DNA of 64,000 nucleotides from Ignatzschineria cameli (GCF_003121895.1 NZ_QEWW01000003.1:186001-250000); one strand, 5' to 3'. Shown: positions 25,509-36,200, counted from the stretch's first letter. Notes: a model not told the origin generated them from the sequence alone. A program made the numbers and translations.

Positions 25509-26477
25509 CTATGCTAACACCCGCTTTCCCTCACCTTCTGGAATCTCAATAATAAGACGGGGGATACAGATTCCGGAGATCTCTTCTCGCAATTGATTGA
25601 TCAAAGCAATACCTGCTTCATTACTCACCACAAAGTGGCTTGTTCCCCGAGCAAGATCCATCTGATGGAGATAGTAAGGTTTAACGCCATTTTCCACAAA
25701 GGTATACATCAACGCCTTTAATGCCGGAAGATTATCATTAACGCCCTTCAATAATACTGACTGAGAGAGCAACATCACCCCCTTACTACGCAGAGCACGC
25801 AAGGCCGCTCTCCCCTCCGGTGAGAACTCCGCCGCATGATTCGCATGAAGGACGACAGTAAGCATCTTGCCACTTGCCATTACCTCATCTAAGAGCGCTA
25901 AGAGTTCTGGAGAGATCTTTTCAGGAGAGATCAATGGGATTCTCGAGTGAATTCGAATACTTTTTAGATGGGGAATTGCCGCTAATGCCAATAATACCTC
26001 GCGCAACCGACGGATAGAGAGAATCAGAGGATCGCCACCTGTTAATATCACCTCCCACAGCTCTTGATGCTCAGCAAAATAGTCGAGCGCATTTTGGAGC
26101 TCAGATTTTGTTAAATTCTCCCCTTTCTGCCCAATCATCTCTTTACGAAAGCAGAAACGGCAATAGACTTCACAAAGCTGGGTAATCTTCAACAATGCTC
26201 GATCTGGATAACGGTGCACAACTCCCGCTACAGGGGTAAAACGACCATCACCAATAGGATCATCTAACTCTTCTGGCAGGATATGATTCTCTGCTATCGA
26301 AGGGATAAATTGGCGCAACAGCGCCTCTCGCTCTTCCCCTTTTGCACGGGAAATCTGCTGTTGCATTGTCGGACTAATCTTAATCTGAAAGGATTGAGCA
26401 ACTTGATCAATCTCCGCTCCCGGCTCAAGTAACTTTTCTATATAAAGGTGATCTAAGGTCGTCCAATACTGGCTCAT
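25509..26477 (-). CDS. KamA-family radical SAM protein (EF-P beta-lysylation EpmB type)
   Basis: The cysteine triad CEVYCRFC (CxxxCxxC) near residues 113-120 binds the 4Fe-4S cluster and SAM. VILTGGDPL and RIHSRIPL are typical of lysine 2,3-aminomutases. In gammaproteobacteria short proteins of this group are usually EpmB, making (R)-beta-lysine for elongation factor P. The C-terminal IPEGEGK resembles the PLP-lysine motif of true KamA (PGGGGK) more than I expect for EpmB, so plain lysine aminomutase remains possible. Convergent with hflD, 4 bp apart. Confidence 0.85.
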   Translation of the reverse strand: MSQYWTTLDHLYIEKLLEPGAEIDQVAQSFQIKISPTMQQQISRAKGEEREALLRQFIPSIAENHILPEELDDPIGDGRFTPVAGVVHRYPDRALLKITQLCEVYCRFCFRKEMIGQKGENLTKSELQNALDYFAEHQELWEVILTGGDPLILSIRRLREVLLALAAIPHLKSIRIHSRIPLISPEKISPELLALLDEVMASGKMLTVVLHANHAAEFSPEGRAALRALRSKGVMLLSQSVLLKGVNDNLPALKALMYTFVENGVKPYYLHQMDLARGTSHFVVSNEAGIALINQLREEISGICIPRLIIEIPEGEGKRVLA

Positions 26478-26528
26478 TGCGCTATACTATCCTGTAAAAA
26501 ATAATCTTATTATCATAAAGGATTTTAC

Positions 26529-27464
26529 ATGAATAAGAGAGTAATTTGTTTGATGGGCCCTACCGCTACCGGGAAAACGGAGCTTGCGATGCGAATTGCC
26601 GATCAAATTCCGGTAGAGATTATCTCGGTAGATTCGGCCATGATCTATCGGGAGATGAATATCGGGACCGCTAAGCCTGATGCCGAGACCTTAATCCGTT
26701 ATCCTCACCGCTTGATCGATATTTGTGAGCCGACCGAACGTTACTCTACCGCTGAATTTCGCCGTGATGCGATCTATGAGATCGAAAGAAGCTTTGCTGC
26801 AGGAAAGATCCCCCTTCTTGTCGGAGGGACCTTTCTCTACTTTCAGTCACTCTTAGAAGGAATCTCCCCGATTCCACAAGTCTCATCGGATACTTTAAAG
26901 CAGCTGACAGAGCGTGCGGAGATAGAAGGGAGCGCAGTACTACATCAAGCGCTTAAGGAAGTTGACCCTGATAGCTTTCAGCGCCTCAACCCAAATGATA
27001 CTCAACGGGTAATTCGGGCGCTGAGCGTCTACCTTGAAACAGGAAAACCTCTGACCTACTACTGGAATCTCCCTAAAAAACCGGGAATTGCCTACCCATT
27101 TCTTAAAATTGCCTTAGCAAATAGTGATGAAAAGAGACGCAACCAACAGATCGCCCAGCGTTACCATAAGATGATCGATGCCGGCTTAATTGAGGAGGTT
27201 GCAACACTTAGAGAACACTATCCCGAGCTCAATCTCGACTACCCTTCAATGCGTGCTGTCGGATATCGCCAGATCTGGAACTATCTTGAAGGAGAGATGA
27301 CCCTATCTGAAGCAGTAGAACGCGCAATTATCGCCACAAGACAATATGCTAAACGGCAAAGAACATGGCTTAGAAGCGAAGAGAATCTCTCCACATTTGA
27401 GGTTAATACGCCCCATTATGCCGAGGAAGCACTCCATCAGATTCAACAATTTATTGAGTCATAA
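26529..27464 (+). CDS. miaA: tRNA dimethylallyltransferase MiaA
   Basis: MiaA transfers a dimethylallyl group to A37 of tRNAs reading UNN codons, including the tRNA-Leu(TAA) in this window. The P-loop GPTATGKT is at residues 10-17, followed by DSAMIYREMNIGTAKP and VGGTFLYFQSLLEG. At 311 residues it is standard. The common neighbours mutL and hfq are absent: an unrelated convergent gene follows after 35 bp. Confidence 0.96.
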   Translation: MNKRVICLMGPTATGKTELAMRIADQIPVEIISVDSAMIYREMNIGTAKPDAETLIRYPHRLIDICEPTERYSTAEFRRDAIYEIERSFAAGKIPLLVGGTFLYFQSLLEGISPIPQVSSDTLKQLTERAEIEGSAVLHQALKEVDPDSFQRLNPNDTQRVIRALSVYLETGKPLTYYWNLPKKPGIAYPFLKIALANSDEKRRNQQIAQRYHKMIDAGLIEEVATLREHYPELNLDYPSMRAVGYRQIWNYLEGEMTLSEAVERAIIATRQYAKRQRTWLRSEENLSTFEVNTPHYAEEALHQIQQFIES

Positions 27465-27499
27465 CAGTATTGAGCCATAAAAGCGATCACACTGATCAA

Positions 27500-28477
27500 C
27501 TAATCTAAAGTGCCTAATAATGACTCATTAGAGCGCATAGTCACCCCTTCTGTTGCCAATTCTGCCTGAAGCTCCTCTTGAAGCTCTTCAATAATTTCAT
27601 CTCCAACCTCATGAAGCGGGGTCTGAAGATTATTGTAATTGAGGAGAATAGAGGCTTCTGTGACAGGAAGAGAGCGGTTATATTCAAGCTCATCGATAAA
27701 GCTGCTCATTAGCGCCTCAAGCTCATCACTATCATAACGGTTATTAACCGCTAATAGATGGCGAATACTGAGCGTTTCAATATCCTCTGGGATACGCCAA
27801 TAGAACTCCTTAGGAACAACCGTTTTATAGAAATACCGATGCTTTTGGAAGAAGTTTTTAGGAAGTGCTGCAACGATTGAGAGAGGCTCGCCACCACAAA
27901 GGGTATTGATCTGTCGAACAATTCGACTTGGATGCGCACCCGTTACAAATGCCACATTGATCTCAAAACTACAAAAATCATCAATCAGTGCTTGTGATGA
28001 GAAATGGCGAAGCGGGAGCTTTTTACGATTAATATTCATCGCCTTTAAGACATCAGCTAATACCTTTGTCTGAGTAGGCTGATCGAGTACACCAAAATTT
28101 TGCCCATCAGAAAAGAGTTCATCACGAGAGATCCCCCTAGCCACAACCGTAAAGGCCTGATGATAGAGAGGCAATACTAACTGGAAATCTTTTGCTAATG
28201 ATTCATTGTAAAACTGCTCAGTAGTGATAATAAAGTCATACTCTTGTAGCGCTTTTCGATCAAGATCACCCTGATCATAATAGCGCTCTAAACAGCGATG
28301 ATAGGGATGAATCACCTCATAGCTCATACAGAGATGGTCACTAATTGCCCGATCGATCTCTGAAGGTGTCTGCCTTAGAATCTTAATCTCGCGGCGATCA
28401 TGATCATCACCTAATAGGAGCTCTCCACTCCAACCCCAAAAACAGACCATTAGGATTACTATAAAAAACTGTCTCAT
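27500..28477 (-). CDS. TAXI/NMT1-like periplasmic solute-binding protein (orphan)
   Basis: This 325-residue protein starts at ATG 28477 (GAGG upstream; a TTG one codon earlier is the alternative) with a signal peptide to about residue 20. The middle resembles TAXI-type TRAP binding proteins: ITTEQFYN, LPLYHQAFTVVARGI, FGVLDQPTQTKVLADVLKAM and VAFVTGAHPSRIVRQI. The ligand is unknown. No TRAP membrane components adjoin it, so it may serve a distant transporter or sense a ligand. The acidic tail (EVGDEIIEELQEELQAEL) is unusual for the family. Family assignment is moderately sure. Confidence 0.6.
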   Translation of the reverse strand: MRQFFIVILMVCFWGWSGELLLGDDHDRREIKILRQTPSEIDRAISDHLCMSYEVIHPYHRCLERYYDQGDLDRKALQEYDFIITTEQFYNESLAKDFQLVLPLYHQAFTVVARGISRDELFSDGQNFGVLDQPTQTKVLADVLKAMNINRKKLPLRHFSSQALIDDFCSFEINVAFVTGAHPSRIVRQINTLCGGEPLSIVAALPKNFFQKHRYFYKTVVPKEFYWRIPEDIETLSIRHLLAVNNRYDSDELEALMSSFIDELEYNRSLPVTEASILLNYNNLQTPLHEVGDEIIEELQEELQAELATEGVTMRSNESLLGTLD

Positions 28478-28518
28478 CAATCCTCTCTTATCTAAATTTA
28501 AGAGCTATTGAATAAAAA

Positions 28519-28548
28519 AAGCCCGAATCAGCTGATCCGGGCTTTTCT
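28519..28548. terminator. Terminator between tRNA-Asn and the TAXI-like gene
   Basis: AAGCCCG (28519-28525) pairs with CGGGCTT (28538-28544), with an inner ATCAG/CTGAT stem. T-rich sequence lies to the right and an A-run to the left, so it can end the minus-strand tRNA-Asn transcript. Confidence 0.8.
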
Positions 28549-28553
28549 TAATT

Positions 28554-28630
28554 TGGCTCCTCGACCTGGGCTCGAACCAGGGACCCCTTGATTAACAGTC
28601 AAGTGCTACTACCAACTGAGCTATCGAGGA
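28554..28630 (-). tRNA. tRNA-Asn (anticodon GTT)
   Basis: On the minus strand the gene starts with TCCTCGA at 28630 and ends with CCA at 28554-28556. The anticodon stem CTTGA/TCAAG encloses CTGTTAA, giving GTT; the T arm has GGTTCGAGCC. CCA is encoded. No duplication of its 3' end was found. Confidence 0.97.
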
Positions 28631-28788
28631 ATTAAGAATTGTTATTTTAGAGAATCATCCTAACTCTGTCAAACAAAATGAGCCTGTTGTTAATTATTTA
28701 TGCAATTATGCAATTTTTACACAATTTTCTAGCCACAGATAAGGAAAAGAGTGTGTCGATAACACGATGCCACTATGACACGATGATA

Positions 28789-29622
28789 CTATGAGTTTTC
28801 CTTAAAGGTTAATTCTACCTGGCTAATATAATTTCCGGTAAAGGGGAGTATTTTAAAACACATATCATCGATCATTACCTGATCATTCTCAGCCGGGAGG
28901 CTGCCGGCAGTCTTCATAATAAGACCACTCAATGTCTCAACATCTTCCTCTTCAATATCTCGATGAAAATAGCTATTAAAGTCCTCTAACGGAATTAAGG
29001 CATCGATTCGATAGTGGTTCTCACCTAAAACCATCACCTGCTCTGCCGGCTCCTCGCAACGATCATGCTCATCATCAATATCGCCGACAATCTGCTCTAA
29101 AAGATCCTCGATTGTAATAAGACCCGAGACCGAGCCAAACTCATCAACCACAAGCGCCATATGCGTTCGCTTCATTCGAAAGTCATTGATCAGTGCAGTT
29201 ACAAATTTACCTTCAGGAACATACTCTACAGGACGGATCAGTGGCTTAATATCAAGCTCTTTCTCCCCGACATAGGGTAGAAGATCTTTTGAGAGAAGCA
29301 CACCGGCGATCTCTTCATGATTATCAGATAAGACGGGGAAACGGGAATGGCCCGATGCAATAATTCGCTCTAGAATGGATTCAGGTGATTCATCAATTGC
29401 AATGGTGATCATCTTTGCGCGCGGCACCATAATATCCCGCACAATCTGTTGCGACCCAGCGATAATAGCGCGAATCATCTCCATAGAATCATCACTAATT
29501 AATCCCTGATTTTTCGCCTCTTCACAATCGCGAATCAAACCTTCAATACTAATATCTTTATGTTTATCGAACCCTAGTCGTTGCAACCAAGATTCGCCTT
29601 TCCTACTACCTTCTTCAGCCAT
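28789..29622 (-). CDS. corC: CorC/YbeX CBS-domain protein
   Basis: This is a cytosolic CorC-type protein linked to magnesium and cobalt efflux. Two CBS domains run from about residue 60 to 190, starting IVRDIMVPRAKM, with VVDEFGSVSGLITIEDLLEQIVGDI in the second. A CorC_HlyC transporter-associated domain occupies the C-terminus. There is no membrane region, matching YbeX rather than CNNM transporters. Usual neighbours ybeY, ybeZ and lnt are not here. AGGTG lies upstream of the ATG. Confidence 0.9.
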   Translation of the reverse strand: MAEEGSRKGESWLQRLGFDKHKDISIEGLIRDCEEAKNQGLISDDSMEMIRAIIAGSQQIVRDIMVPRAKMITIAIDESPESILERIIASGHSRFPVLSDNHEEIAGVLLSKDLLPYVGEKELDIKPLIRPVEYVPEGKFVTALINDFRMKRTHMALVVDEFGSVSGLITIEDLLEQIVGDIDDEHDRCEEPAEQVMVLGENHYRIDALIPLEDFNSYFHRDIEEEDVETLSGLIMKTAGSLPAENDQVMIDDMCFKILPFTGNYISQVELTFKENS

Positions 29623-29890
29623 TATCTCTATTCACCTCTATAGAATTTAAATACTAATAGGCTCATTATTTTAATAAGTTAAGATTATACCGATATGACG
29701 AAAAATGCTACTAAGAAAGTTGATATAAACTATATTTTTCATTAGAGAGCGGATCTTATATAATGCAAAATCGTAAACAAAAAAGTCAAAAAGTAGATTA
29801 TGCAGATCATCTCTCTGAAGATCGCGATATCTATTGAAGCCACTACTTTTTAGAGTACTCCCCTATTTCAGAGCTGGTATCCGTTATTTC

Positions 29891-32248
29891 ATGAAAAACA
29901 AAAAAAACCATCTAACTACTGGTGAACGTGCTAATCGTGCTGTGGCATACCTTATGCGACTCATCATCTCCATTATTGTGATCGTTGCTCTTGTTACGCT
30001 CCCTATCTTTGGTTACTTTATTATCAAAGCAGATCACGAAATTACCCCCGAATTTAAAAACCGCCAATGGGCACTTCCGGCACGGGTATACGCTCGTCCT
30101 TTAGAGCTCTACACAGGTAAAGAGCTCAAGCCTAAAGAGATGCTTCAAGAGTTAGAGTGGATCCTCTATCGCTCTTCAAAGTCGTTGCGCCAACCGGGCA
30201 CCTTCTATTTTGATCAAGACAATAATCGTATCTCTGTTCATACTCGCCCCTTTACCTATAGCGATGGGACAGAAGAATCTCAGCAAGTTGAGGTCAATTT
30301 TAAAAATAATCGTATCACCAGCATTAAAAACCGCTCAACAGGTGAAGAGATTCCTTTAACCCGTATTGAACCCCTCTTAATCGCTTCTATCTATCCAACA
30401 CACAATGAGGATCGTATTCTCTTGAAACGAGAAGAGATTCCCCCGATGTTGATCGATACGCTTCTTGCGATGGAAGATCGTGCATATTATCAGCACTTTG
30501 GAATCAACCCTAAAGGGATTATGCGGGCGCTAGTAACCAACTTTAAAGCGGGTAAAAATGTCCAAGGGGGATCAACACTGACTCAACAGTTGATCAAAAA
30601 CTACTTCCTAACGAGCGAAAAAACCTTAGAGCGTAAAATCCAAGAGATGTTTTACGCTATTGTTCTCGATTGGCGCTTCGATAAAGATGAGATTTTAGAG
30701 GCCTATGTCAATGAGATCTATCTCTCACAAGATGGAGATCGTGCGATCCATGGATTTGGACTCGCGAGTGAATTTTTCTTTGGAAAACCCGTCAACGAAC
30801 TCTCTATTGGGGAGATTGCCACATTAGTTGCCGTTATTCCTAGCCCAAGTAGCTATAATCCTCGTCGTAATCCCGAGATCGCTATTAAACGTCGCAACTT
30901 AATTATTGATGTATTGGTTGAGCAGAATCTCTTAAGTGAAGAGGATGCGATTATCGTAAAAGCTGAGCCTCTTAAAATTTTAGAAAACCCACCTCCAGCA
31001 AAGACCCGCTTCCCGGCATTTATCGAGCTTGTCTATAAGCAACTCAAAGAGCAATATAGCGCCGACCAGCTCAACTCTGGGGGTTTAAGAATTTTCACAA
31101 CGCTCGACCCTATCGTCCAAAATTATGCTGAACAATCGGTGATGAGTACACTCTCACGGATCGAAAAAGATCGAGGACTGACCCCCAATATTTTACAAGG
31201 ATCGATCGTTATCGCTAAAAATAATACCGGTGAAATTGCCGCTATTGTTGGTGATCGTAATGTTAGACAAGCAGGATTTAACCGAGCACTCAATACAAAT
31301 CGTCCCATCGGCTCTTTAGTAAAACCATTTGTCTATCTTCGTGCGTTAGAGGAGCCGAGTCGTTACTCATTGGCAACTCCGCTCGATGATGCCTCCCCCA
31401 TCAATCTAGTCATTAGTGGTAAAACTTGGAGTCCTAATAACTATGATCGCCGATTACATGGCTGGGTTCCCCTTATTACCGCGCTAGCAAAATCCTATAA
31501 CTTACCGGTTATTCGAGTAGGGATGGATATTGGTGTCGAGAATGTTGTCGATACGCTCTATCGCCTTGGCGTCAATCCCATCAAATATAATATTCCGGCG
31601 GTTCCCTCTTCCCTTCTCGGCTCGGTAGATCTTCCTCCTATCGAGGTGGCACAGATCTACTCAACTATCGCCAATAATGGTTATTACACACCTCTTCGCT
31701 CCATTCGCGAGGTAACAGATAGCGATAGTAAACTTCTTGCTCAGATTGAGGTTGACCCTATCCAAGCAATTGAACCGGCGCCAAACTATCTCATTACAGA
31801 AGCGATGATCGATGTCGTGAATCAAGGAACTGCCGGCTCATTACGCAATAGTCTTGGTAAAAATATTCGCGTCGCTGCAAAAACAGGGACAACCAATGAT
31901 TATCGCGATAGTTGGTTTGCAGGCTTTACCGGCAACTATACTGCGGTCTCTTGGGTTGGACGCGATGATAATAAACCGATCAGACGCTTAACAGGGACTG
32001 CTGGCGCCCTGCCAATCTGGGCGGGAGCGATGAAAAACCTTCACCTTGAGAGTATCTCACAAGAGAAACCGGCCAATATTATCGATGTCGCGGTTGATCT
32101 CTCTACCGGACTCCTGCCTCCGAGAAACAACTGCCCTGATACTAAAATTAGAACGCTTCCTTTCATAGCAGGTTATCAACCTACCTATGCGAGTGAATGC
32201 TTCTACCTCCCAGAATCTCCGGAATCTGGTGGCTTTATATTTGAGTAA
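29891..32248 (+). CDS. mrcB: Penicillin-binding protein 1B
   Basis: PBP1B is a bifunctional peptidoglycan synthase. After a membrane helix (about residues 18-42) comes a UB2H domain (ARVYARPLELYTG onward), a GT51 glycosyltransferase (MEDRAYYQHFGINPKG, GGSTLTQQLIKN) and a transpeptidase with SLVK, SYN and KTGTT motifs. ATG at 29891 gives a basic cytoplasmic start; a TTG at 29834 would add 19 residues and overlaps the stop of a 24-codon frame at 29763-29837. The next gene encodes an LpoP-like activator. Confidence 0.94.
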   Translation: MKNKKNHLTTGERANRAVAYLMRLIISIIVIVALVTLPIFGYFIIKADHEITPEFKNRQWALPARVYARPLELYTGKELKPKEMLQELEWILYRSSKSLRQPGTFYFDQDNNRISVHTRPFTYSDGTEESQQVEVNFKNNRITSIKNRSTGEEIPLTRIEPLLIASIYPTHNEDRILLKREEIPPMLIDTLLAMEDRAYYQHFGINPKGIMRALVTNFKAGKNVQGGSTLTQQLIKNYFLTSEKTLERKIQEMFYAIVLDWRFDKDEILEAYVNEIYLSQDGDRAIHGFGLASEFFFGKPVNELSIGEIATLVAVIPSPSSYNPRRNPEIAIKRRNLIIDVLVEQNLLSEEDAIIVKAEPLKILENPPPAKTRFPAFIELVYKQLKEQYSADQLNSGGLRIFTTLDPIVQNYAEQSVMSTLSRIEKDRGLTPNILQGSIVIAKNNTGEIAAIVGDRNVRQAGFNRALNTNRPIGSLVKPFVYLRALEEPSRYSLATPLDDASPINLVISGKTWSPNNYDRRLHGWVPLITALAKSYNLPVIRVGMDIGVENVVDTLYRLGVNPIKYNIPAVPSSLLGSVDLPPIEVAQIYSTIANNGYYTPLRSIREVTDSDSKLLAQIEVDPIQAIEPAPNYLITEAMIDVVNQGTAGSLRNSLGKNIRVAAKTGTTNDYRDSWFAGFTGNYTAVSWVGRDDNKPIRRLTGTAGALPIWAGAMKNLHLESISQEKPANIIDVAVDLSTGLLPPRNNCPDTKIRTLPFIAGYQPTYASECFYLPESPESGGFIFE

Positions 32249-32368
32249 CATCCCCCTATGTTGGAATGCAACTCTCACTGTATTACAGAGATAATCTGTG
32301 GTAAATTATAACGACTATTCATCAGTGATTATTCCATGATGCAACAGAATTTGTTTAAGGATATTTTC

Positions 32369-33085
32369 GTGAAAAGAAATGCCATTTTTTTAATAAGTCT
32401 ATTAGTCTTAACGGCCTGTGCAGCCACAGCGCCCGAGGGAGCTCGCGTTCGTCCGATCCAAGGACAACCTTATGAGCCTAGCTTCCCTGACAATAGCGGT
32501 GCGGTTAAAGCATACGCGTTACAAGATTCACCGGTTCAAGCTCCTCAAAGTAATGAGGTTGGTTTTTTAGGTTCTCAGCAACCACAACAAATACCAACGG
32601 AGGCACCTGTATTCCCTGCCCCTTCGTCGTCTAACTGGCCTGCTACCACTACTGGTAATGCTACGCCTCAAGCGACCTTCCCGGCAGCACCTACAGCAAC
32701 AGCTCCTGCTATTCCGGCACCTAACAGTGGTGTCAAGACAGCAGCGGCAACGCCTCCAGCTCCCGCAGCGCCTGTAGCGCAAACGCCTCCAGCAGCACCC
32801 TCTGGCGGTAATGCAGTAAAAGTTCTCCTCGATGATGCGCGAAAAGCAGTTCAAGAAAATCGTCTCGATAAAGCGGCTAGTTCGCTTGAAAGAGCAGTTC
32901 GCTTAGAGCCTAGAAATGCAAGTATCTGGTACGATCTTGCACAGATTCGTCTTCATCAGAAAAACTACGCTGCTGCCGAGCAGATGGCCAATAAATCTAT
33001 TAGCTTTACTAAGAACGAAGATCTCATTAAACGAAATCGTCAAATTATCGCGGCAGCGCAAAGTGCTCGCTCAGCGGGTAACTAG
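32369..33085 (+). CDS. TPR lipoprotein, LpoP-like PBP1B activator
   Basis: GTG at 32369 is preferred: AAGGA lies 7 bases upstream and it gives a compact lipoprotein signal, VKRNAIFLISLLVLTAC, lipidated at Cys17. An ATG at 32336 would add 11 residues. A Pro/Ala/Thr/Gln-rich linker (about residues 55-145) could span the periplasm. The C-terminus (about 150-235) holds TPR-like helices (NRLDKAASSLERAVRLEPRNASIW). This layout and the position after mrcB match LpoP of Pseudomonas, an outer-membrane activator of PBP1B. Function is inferred from architecture and synteny. Confidence 0.75.
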   Translation: MKRNAIFLISLLVLTACAATAPEGARVRPIQGQPYEPSFPDNSGAVKAYALQDSPVQAPQSNEVGFLGSQQPQQIPTEAPVFPAPSSSNWPATTTGNATPQATFPAAPTATAPAIPAPNSGVKTAAATPPAPAAPVAQTPPAAPSGGNAVKVLLDDARKAVQENRLDKAASSLERAVRLEPRNASIWYDLAQIRLHQKNYAAAEQMANKSISFTKNEDLIKRNRQIIAAAQSARSAGN

Positions 33086-33297
33086 ATCGCCCAGATAATT
33101 GAATAGTTCATTTAAAACGTAAGCTTGATCTAGCCCATTTGACTGATCGTCTCTTGGGCTACATCTGCATTGAAGAATAATAAATAATAATTTTTGAGCA
33201 ATAGAGATCTTTCTTTCCTGCGTTTTCTGCTCTCCTACAAGGATAGGATGGGGCGATAACGCTTGTAAGCAACCTCTATTTCTCTACTGGAGAAAAA
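33086..33297 (+). promoter_or_regulatory. rne 5' region
   Basis: The 212-bp gap holds a hairpin, TAGCCCA (33131-33137) with TGGGCTA (33155-33161), with no T-run. In E. coli RNase E autoregulates through a long structured 5' UTR; a similar role is possible. CTGGAGAAAAA precedes the rne ATG. Confidence 0.35.
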
Positions 33298-36200
33298 ATG
33301 AAGCGGATGCTAATTAATGCAACTCAACAAGAAGAGATGCGAGTTGCCCTTGTTGATGGACAACACCTATATGATTTAGATATTGAAAATGTGGCCACAA
33401 AACAGAAAAAGGCTAATATTTACAAAGGTAAAATCACCCGAATTGAGCCCTCTCTTGAGGCTTGCTTTGTCGATTATGGTTCTGAGCGACATGGCTTTTT
33501 ACCCTTTAAAGAGATCTCTAAAGAGTACTTTAAGAACCCTCAAGATCATCAGATGGCAGTAAAAGATCAGCTTGAAGAGGGCTTAGAGCTAATTATTCAA
33601 GTAGAACGCGAAGAGCGGGGAAACAAAGGGGCCGCCCTTACCACCTATATCTCCCTTGCAGGACGCTATCTTGTCTTAATGCCCAATAACCCCCGCGCAG
33701 GCGGTGTTTCACGCCGCATATCGGGTAAGAGCCGCGCAGAAATTCGCGATGCAATGGCTGATTTAATTGTTCCTGAAGAGATGGGACTTATCGTTCGTAC
33801 AGCAGGAATGGGAAGAACCTCAGAAGAGCTACAGTGGGATCTCGACTATCTCATTATGCTCTGGGAAGCGATTCAAGATGCCGGCAAACAACATTCTGCG
33901 CCTCTTCTTATTTTCCAAGAGAGTAATATCATTATCCGTGCGCTTCGCGACTACTATCGAAGCGACATCGGTGAGATCTTAATCGATGATGAAGAGGTCT
34001 TTAAAGAGGCGGAAGTCTTCATCAACACGATCATGCCCCAAATTGGCGACAAAATTAAGCTCTACGATGACCAAATTCCTCTCTTTACAAGATTCCAGGT
34101 TGAATCTCAGATTCAAACGGCTTATGAGCGCAATGTCCGTCTACCATCGGGCGGAGCACTTGTCTTTGATCATACGGAAGCGCTCGTCTCAATCGATATC
34201 AACTCAGGTCGCTCAACAAAAGGGGCGGATATTGAAGATACTGCGCTTAACACCAACCTTGAAGCAGCTGAAGAGATTGCAAGACAATTAAAACTTCGCG
34301 ATTTAGGGGGATTGGTTGTTATTGACTTTATCGACATGCTCGATAGCAAAAATCAGCGTAAAGTTGAATCAGCACTTCATGATGCCCTCGCTTCAGATAG
34401 AGCGAGAATTCAAGTAGGTCAAATCTCACGTTTTGGGCTTCTTGAGATGTCACGTCAAAGATTACGTCCATCACTTGATGAGACCTCCCATATTGTCTGC
34501 CCTCGCTGCGAAGGACAAGGGACAATTCGCGATACCAAATCATTAGCATTAGGAATTTTACGCCTGATTGAAGAGGAGTGTTTAAAAGAGCGCACCTCAG
34601 AATTAGTGATTCAAGTCCCGGTAAATGTCGCAGTCTATCTCTTAAATGAGAAACGTGCAGATGTTGAGGATATTGAAACTCGCCTTAAAGTACGCGTGAT
34701 CGTGATTCCCGATACTGAGCTTGAAACACCACACTTTAAGATGACCCGTTATCGCATCAATGATGAAGAGACCGGCGCTGACAGTGAAGCACATATCATC
34801 AAAGAAGAGCTTACGATCGATGATATTCGCAATCAAGCGGTGATCGCTAATAAGAAGATGATTGAAAAACCGGCTGTTTCCGGAATCTCTCCAATGGCGC
34901 CTCCACCGAAGGTAGAAGAGGTTGCTCCCATAGCAGAGAAAACCTTTATCCAAAAAACAGAGGCGGCTTTAAGCTCAATCTTCAACTATGTAAAAGCACT
35001 CTTCAACAAAACAACAGAGAGCGACAATCAAGGCGGGAAGAAGAAAAAAGAGGAGAAAAATCCTCGCAATGAGCAGCGCAATAATCGCAATCGTGATCAA
35101 CAGCGCAATAATCGCGGTCGCAATAATCAGCAGCGCCAGCGTAATCAACGCCATAATCATCCTAGTCGCAATACCATTGAGACAGTCGAGCGTGAAGTTG
35201 ATGTAAATGCGGAATTCAATCAAACAGCTCAACAAAATGAGCCTAAAGAGAGCAATCGCCGTAATAATCAAAATCAACAACAGAATCAACAGCAAGAGCG
35301 CAATAACCAAAATCAGCGTCGTAATCAACAAAGTCGAGCTCAGCAAGAGACTCAAAGCGGACAAGAGAAACAGCGAGAGCGTAATGATCGTAAAAACACT
35401 CGCAATGAGGCGGATCATGAGAAAAACCAACCTTCAACTCAAACGCAACAGGTAGCCGATAAAAATACGCAAACCCGCGACAATGATCGAAGCAATGATC
35501 GAGGTAACGAAAACGTTCAACGTAATAATGAAAAAGAGCGTAATGAGCGTCAAAATGAGCGCCAAAATCAACGCCAAAAGCGTCGCGAAGAGAGTATTGA
35601 TGAAGCTCGTAAAGAGCAGCCTGAAGAGCGCAAAGAGAATCAATCTGAAGAGCGATCAGAAGAGAGAGCACCTCGTCAACGCAATCGTCGTGATCGCGAT
35701 CAACGATCTGATGCCAAAAAAGCAACAAGAAATAACCGAACTAAAGAGGAAGAGGTTATTGAGGTAAAAGTGGGCGAAGAGATTCGTCAACGAGTTGTTA
35801 GAACAGGTCGTCCGAGAGTCGCTAAAGAGGAGCTAGCACAACCAAAACAGGTTGAAGCGGTAGAAGAGAATACGCAAGTGACCGAAAAAGTTGAGCCCAA
35901 GACAAAAGCTGTGGTCTCTGAAAAAGTGGATGAAGGACAAAAGCCCGAGAACCAATCTTCAAAGGTCGAAAATAAAGCTGACGATCAAGTGATCGGCAAG
36001 CAGACCCCTGAAAAAGAGGTGGCAGCATCTAAAAAAGCAGATCAAGCAACAGAGGCTACTGATACCCCTCAAAAGTCACTTACTGACAAGGCTCCAACAG
36101 AGAAGATTGATCGAGAAGTAGAAAGCTCAGAGGGAGCGCCGAAAGCCCAAGAGAAGCATGAAAAAAGAGATCAGAAACAGAATGAGTCTGAAAATAGAAG

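Noticed and set aside
28554-28630. tRNA-Asn checked as a second integration site
   Set aside because: No second copy of its 3' end was found nearby, and the flanking genes look ordinary.
29763-29837. 24-codon frame just before mrcB, whose stop overlaps a TTG start
   Set aside because: Too short and without a clear ribosome site; could be a leader peptide, but nothing beyond position supports it.
34975-35728. Several long hydrophobic or His/Asp-rich frames on both strands within rne
   Set aside because: They are shadows of the Asn/Gln/Arg-rich RNase E tail, without ribosome sites or family features.
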